A stretch of 64,000 bases of DNA from Strongyloides papillosus (taxonomy: Eukaryota > Nematoda > Chromadorea > Rhabditida > Strongyloididae), in assembly GCA_005656395.1 (NCBI GenBank), contig SRSI01000004.1:2170001-2234000 (forward strand), written 5' to 3'. How positions within the stretch are numbered: position 1 is the first letter of the stretch; every line of letters starts with the position of its first letter. Under the pieces are notes generated by a model. It was not told the DNA's origin. It saw only the letters and a program-made list of their open reading frames with translations, and did not search any database. A program made the position numbers and the translations under genes. This document shows, one piece after another, positions 62,171 to 64,000 of the stretch.

Positions 62171-62390
62171 GATGATAAAAATTTTGGAGTAATGTATACC
62201 TCTTCAGGTGAATATATTCATGGCTATTTCAAAAGTACACTCCTAAATAATTTTTTTTATATACTCATTCTCTCGCCATACTTATTTTACTCTATTGGTA
62301 ATAAAGTTTGATAGGATTAACTTTTATTAAAATTATATAGTGACTTTTTTTACAGGTAGTTTCATAAGGCTTTTTTTGTTTGTATTAGTA
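62171..62390. promoter_or_regulatory. Upstream region of the SFT2 gene
   Basis: AT-rich. TTTTTTACAG at 62346-62355 precedes the SFT2 ATG by 35 bases and is probably a spliced-leader acceptor. Confidence 0.45.
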
Positions 62391-62975
62391 ATGACTTCAC
62401 TTTCTGATTTTGTTTCTGAACAAAGAAGTAAAAATCAATCAAGTATTGGACAATTTACAAATTCATTGAAGTCTATTGCCATTGGACAACGTCTCTCAGG
62501 AGCTATTTCTAATTTTAGTGGAAGGAAAAGTGGTGATGATGATGTTAATGATCCATTATTAGAGGGAGAAAGAAAAAACAGTGATGCGTCTACAGGATCA
62601 TCATGGTTTGGTATGTCAAATCGTAAGAGTAGTACTGATAATGGAAGCGATTGTTTTGGCCTTGGTTACGTTCAACGTGTAGCATTAACAATAATGTTTC
62701 TCGTAATGGCAGCAATATGTTTTGTTTCTGCAGGATTTCTCATTCCCGTATTAGTATTCTATACAAAAAAATTTGCAACACTTAATACAATAGGATGTCT
62801 GTGTTTGATGACTGGTCTGTCTTTTTTTGTTGGATGGAGAAATTTTATTAGAGTCCTTGTTTCGGATAAAAGGCGTACAGTATCTATAACATATATCATG
62901 TCAATCATTTTAACATTGTTTGCATCACTATCCGTAAGTTTTTCAAATAAAGATAAAATGTTTAATAAAAAATAA
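62391..62975 (+). CDS. SFT2-domain vesicle transport protein, 3' end incomplete
   Basis: Golgi/endosome membrane protein of the SFT2 family, implicated in vesicle fusion and retrograde transport. The N-terminal 85 residues are polar and Ser/Gly-rich, with an acidic dileucine-like DPLLEGE. The SFT2 domain follows: FGLGYVQRVALTIMFLVMAA (helix 1), TKKFATLNTIGCLCLMTGLS (helix 2) and SITYIMSIILTLFASLSV (helix 3), with WRNFIRVLVSDKRR between helices 2 and 3. The family has four helices; the fourth is missing. A good GTAAGT donor at 62934 (after LFASLS) suggests splicing to a last exon I could not find before the right edge; read-through stops after VSFSNKDKMFNKK at 62975. The acceptor at 62355 makes the ATG at 62391 the natural start. 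Confidence 0.82.
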   Translation: MTSLSDFVSEQRSKNQSSIGQFTNSLKSIAIGQRLSGAISNFSGRKSGDDDVNDPLLEGERKNSDASTGSSWFGMSNRKSSTDNGSDCFGLGYVQRVALTIMFLVMAAICFVSAGFLIPVLVFYTKKFATLNTIGCLCLMTGLSFFVGWRNFIRVLVSDKRRTVSITYIMSIILTLFASLSVSFSNKDKMFNKK

Positions 62976-63316
62976 CTTTTATTAAATTCAATAACCGGGA
63001 AATTTATAAACAAATTATATATACATTTTGTTTAAGAAAAATTTTGTCTATGCAAATTTTATTTATTTATGCATAGGAAAAAAAATCTAATAATACGTAT
63101 TAAAAAATACAAGACATATAATAATTAAAAAAGAAAAGTATGACAAATCTTTCGTTTTTTTGTTTTTTGTTTTATTTAAATGTGTACATAACATTATATA
63201 TATTATTTTTTTATCATTATATATACTCTAATACGGCCAATTTCGGCAATTAGTGAGATTTTGAGTATCAATCATGGCTGTTGAAATTTTTGTAGAATGT
63301 CGATGATGTAGTGATT
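62976..63316. other. Interval between SFT2 and the calmodulin-like exon
   Basis: About 340 AT-rich bases. TTTGTTTAAG near 63040 opens a short hydrophobic frame (KNFVYANFIYLCIG, then a stop) that could be a very short SFT2 last exon, but it is too short for the fourth helix and loop. The 3' UTR of the minus-strand calmodulin-like gene also lies here. Confidence 0.4.
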
Positions 63317-63358
63317 TTATGAGTCAGTCATCATCTTGACGAATTCTTCATAATCAAT
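63317..63358 (-). CDS. Last exon of a calmodulin-like EF-hand gene (partial)
   Basis: On the minus strand a TTTTTTTTTCAG acceptor is followed by IDYEEFVKMMTDS and a stop. The string (I/V)xYEEFVxMMT is the classic end of calmodulin and close relatives, covering the last half of EF-hand 4 (Tyr-Glu-Glu-Phe-Val). The exon begins in phase 0 exactly where the EF-hand 4 loop would be cut. Upstream exons were not found in the remaining 640 bases, so they should lie beyond 64000. It could be calmodulin, a calmodulin-like or troponin C-like protein; calmodulin itself usually ends MMTTK/MMTSK, so a paralogue is likely. Confidence 0.7.
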   Translation of the reverse strand: MDYEEFVKMMTDS

Positions 63359-64000
63359 CTGAAAAAAAAATTTGTTAAGAAATTTATTAAATGTATACAT
63401 TTAGTTGTATTCATATATATTCTAGAAATCCCTTTTGTCTCTTTTACTATTTCATTTTATCATAAATCATTTTAATTCTATTATTAAACTACGATACCAA
63501 GTGGGGACACATACATAGGACAAAGTAAAATTTGTCAGATTTTCTTTGAATAAGATTAACTTTCAATTCTTTAAAGCTTCCTCTATATTATGTTATATAA
63601 GAAATAACAAATCATTGCATGGTGAATATTTGTATTTAAGATGTTGTATAAATATACAACTATTAACAATAAGTTGTATGAGTAACATCTCATCTACAAT
63701 TTATCACGAAATAGAAACTACTTATATTTTCTATAAACAAAACAATTTAATGTAGTACTTTTGAAATAAAAATATAAAAAAATTTATGCAATGTGCACTT
63801 AAACTTCAAAATATACTTTTTTCAATAAATAAAAAAATTAAACAATATTTACTTGGTTTAACTTTCTCAATTTTATTTCCAACAAGTTTTAAACTTTAAA
63901 TGAATAATTGAAACGTTTTATTTTTAATCTGTCAGTCGAGGATGATCTTAATTTTCGTAAAATTTATATTGCCATTAATGATATGATATATGAGAAATAA
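63359..64000. other. Intron or intergenic sequence at the right edge
   Basis: Likely the intron upstream of the calmodulin-like last exon. A 69-codon plus-strand frame at 63546-63755 has no recognisable product. Nothing else supported. Confidence 0.4.

Noticed and set aside
1..64000. Search for CRISPR arrays, bacterial operons, prophage, tRNA and rRNA genes
   Set aside because: The DNA is eukaryotic with spliced genes; no regularly spaced repeats, no ribosomal sequence and no tRNA T-loop (GGTTCGAATCC type) in a cloverleaf context was seen.

Overview
The window is nuclear DNA of a very AT-rich nematode, most likely a clade IV parasite of the Strongyloides/Parastrongyloides group. By eye only about a fifth of the bases are G or C. 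The best protein matches are nematode or animal families (vha-4, a CLC-3/4/5-type exchanger, sqd-1, a TWIK potassium channel, an Srt-like chemoreceptor). Most introns are 45-60 bases with GTAAGT donors and TTTTAG/TTTCAG acceptors. Several genes start just after a bare acceptor, as expected for spliced-leader trans-splicing. Species is inference; no rRNA, tRNA or mitochondrial marker is present.

Layout. 0-7 kb: V-ATPase proteolipid subunit (vha-4, minus), a divergent CLC chloride/proton exchanger (plus), and a secreted Cys/Gln-rich repeat protein (plus). 7-22 kb: a SPRY/SOCS-box gene (SPSB) with a 7.4 kb intron and two possible N-termini. 22-24 kb: a small heat-shock protein and a thioredoxin, convergent. 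27.5-28.7 kb: an Srt-like seven-helix receptor. 29.3-36 kb: a repeat-rich interval with a 1.58 kb transposon that has about 390 bp inverted repeats and a 4-bp duplication (CMC/Chapaev-like), an LTR-like fragment, and a 1.3 kb TA-flanked MITE. 36.6-37.6 kb: an unrecognised secreted protein with a conserved-looking tail. 40.6-43.5 kb: a doublecortin-domain protein and an SLC17-type transporter, convergent. 48-49 kb: sqd-1, an intronless two-RRM hnRNP. 54.4-59.8 kb: a TWIK channel with two alternative first exons and two possible C-termini. 62.4-63.4 kb: an SFT2 vesicle-transport gene lacking its last helix here, and the last exon of a calmodulin-like gene that runs off the right edge.

There is no operon-like functional cluster. 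Three housekeeping genes act on the endomembrane system (vha-4, CLC, SFT2): the proton pump and the CLC exchanger are known to cooperate in endosome acidification, so their divergent arrangement is suggestive but may be chance. I found no convincing new multi-gene system. The most interesting items are the transposon at 29.3-30.9 kb, the N-terminal alternatives of SPSB and TWK, the Cys-repeat secreted protein, and the unnamed conserved secreted protein. Coding models were built by hand from reading frame, splice signals and family resemblance; exon edges are given in each entry.
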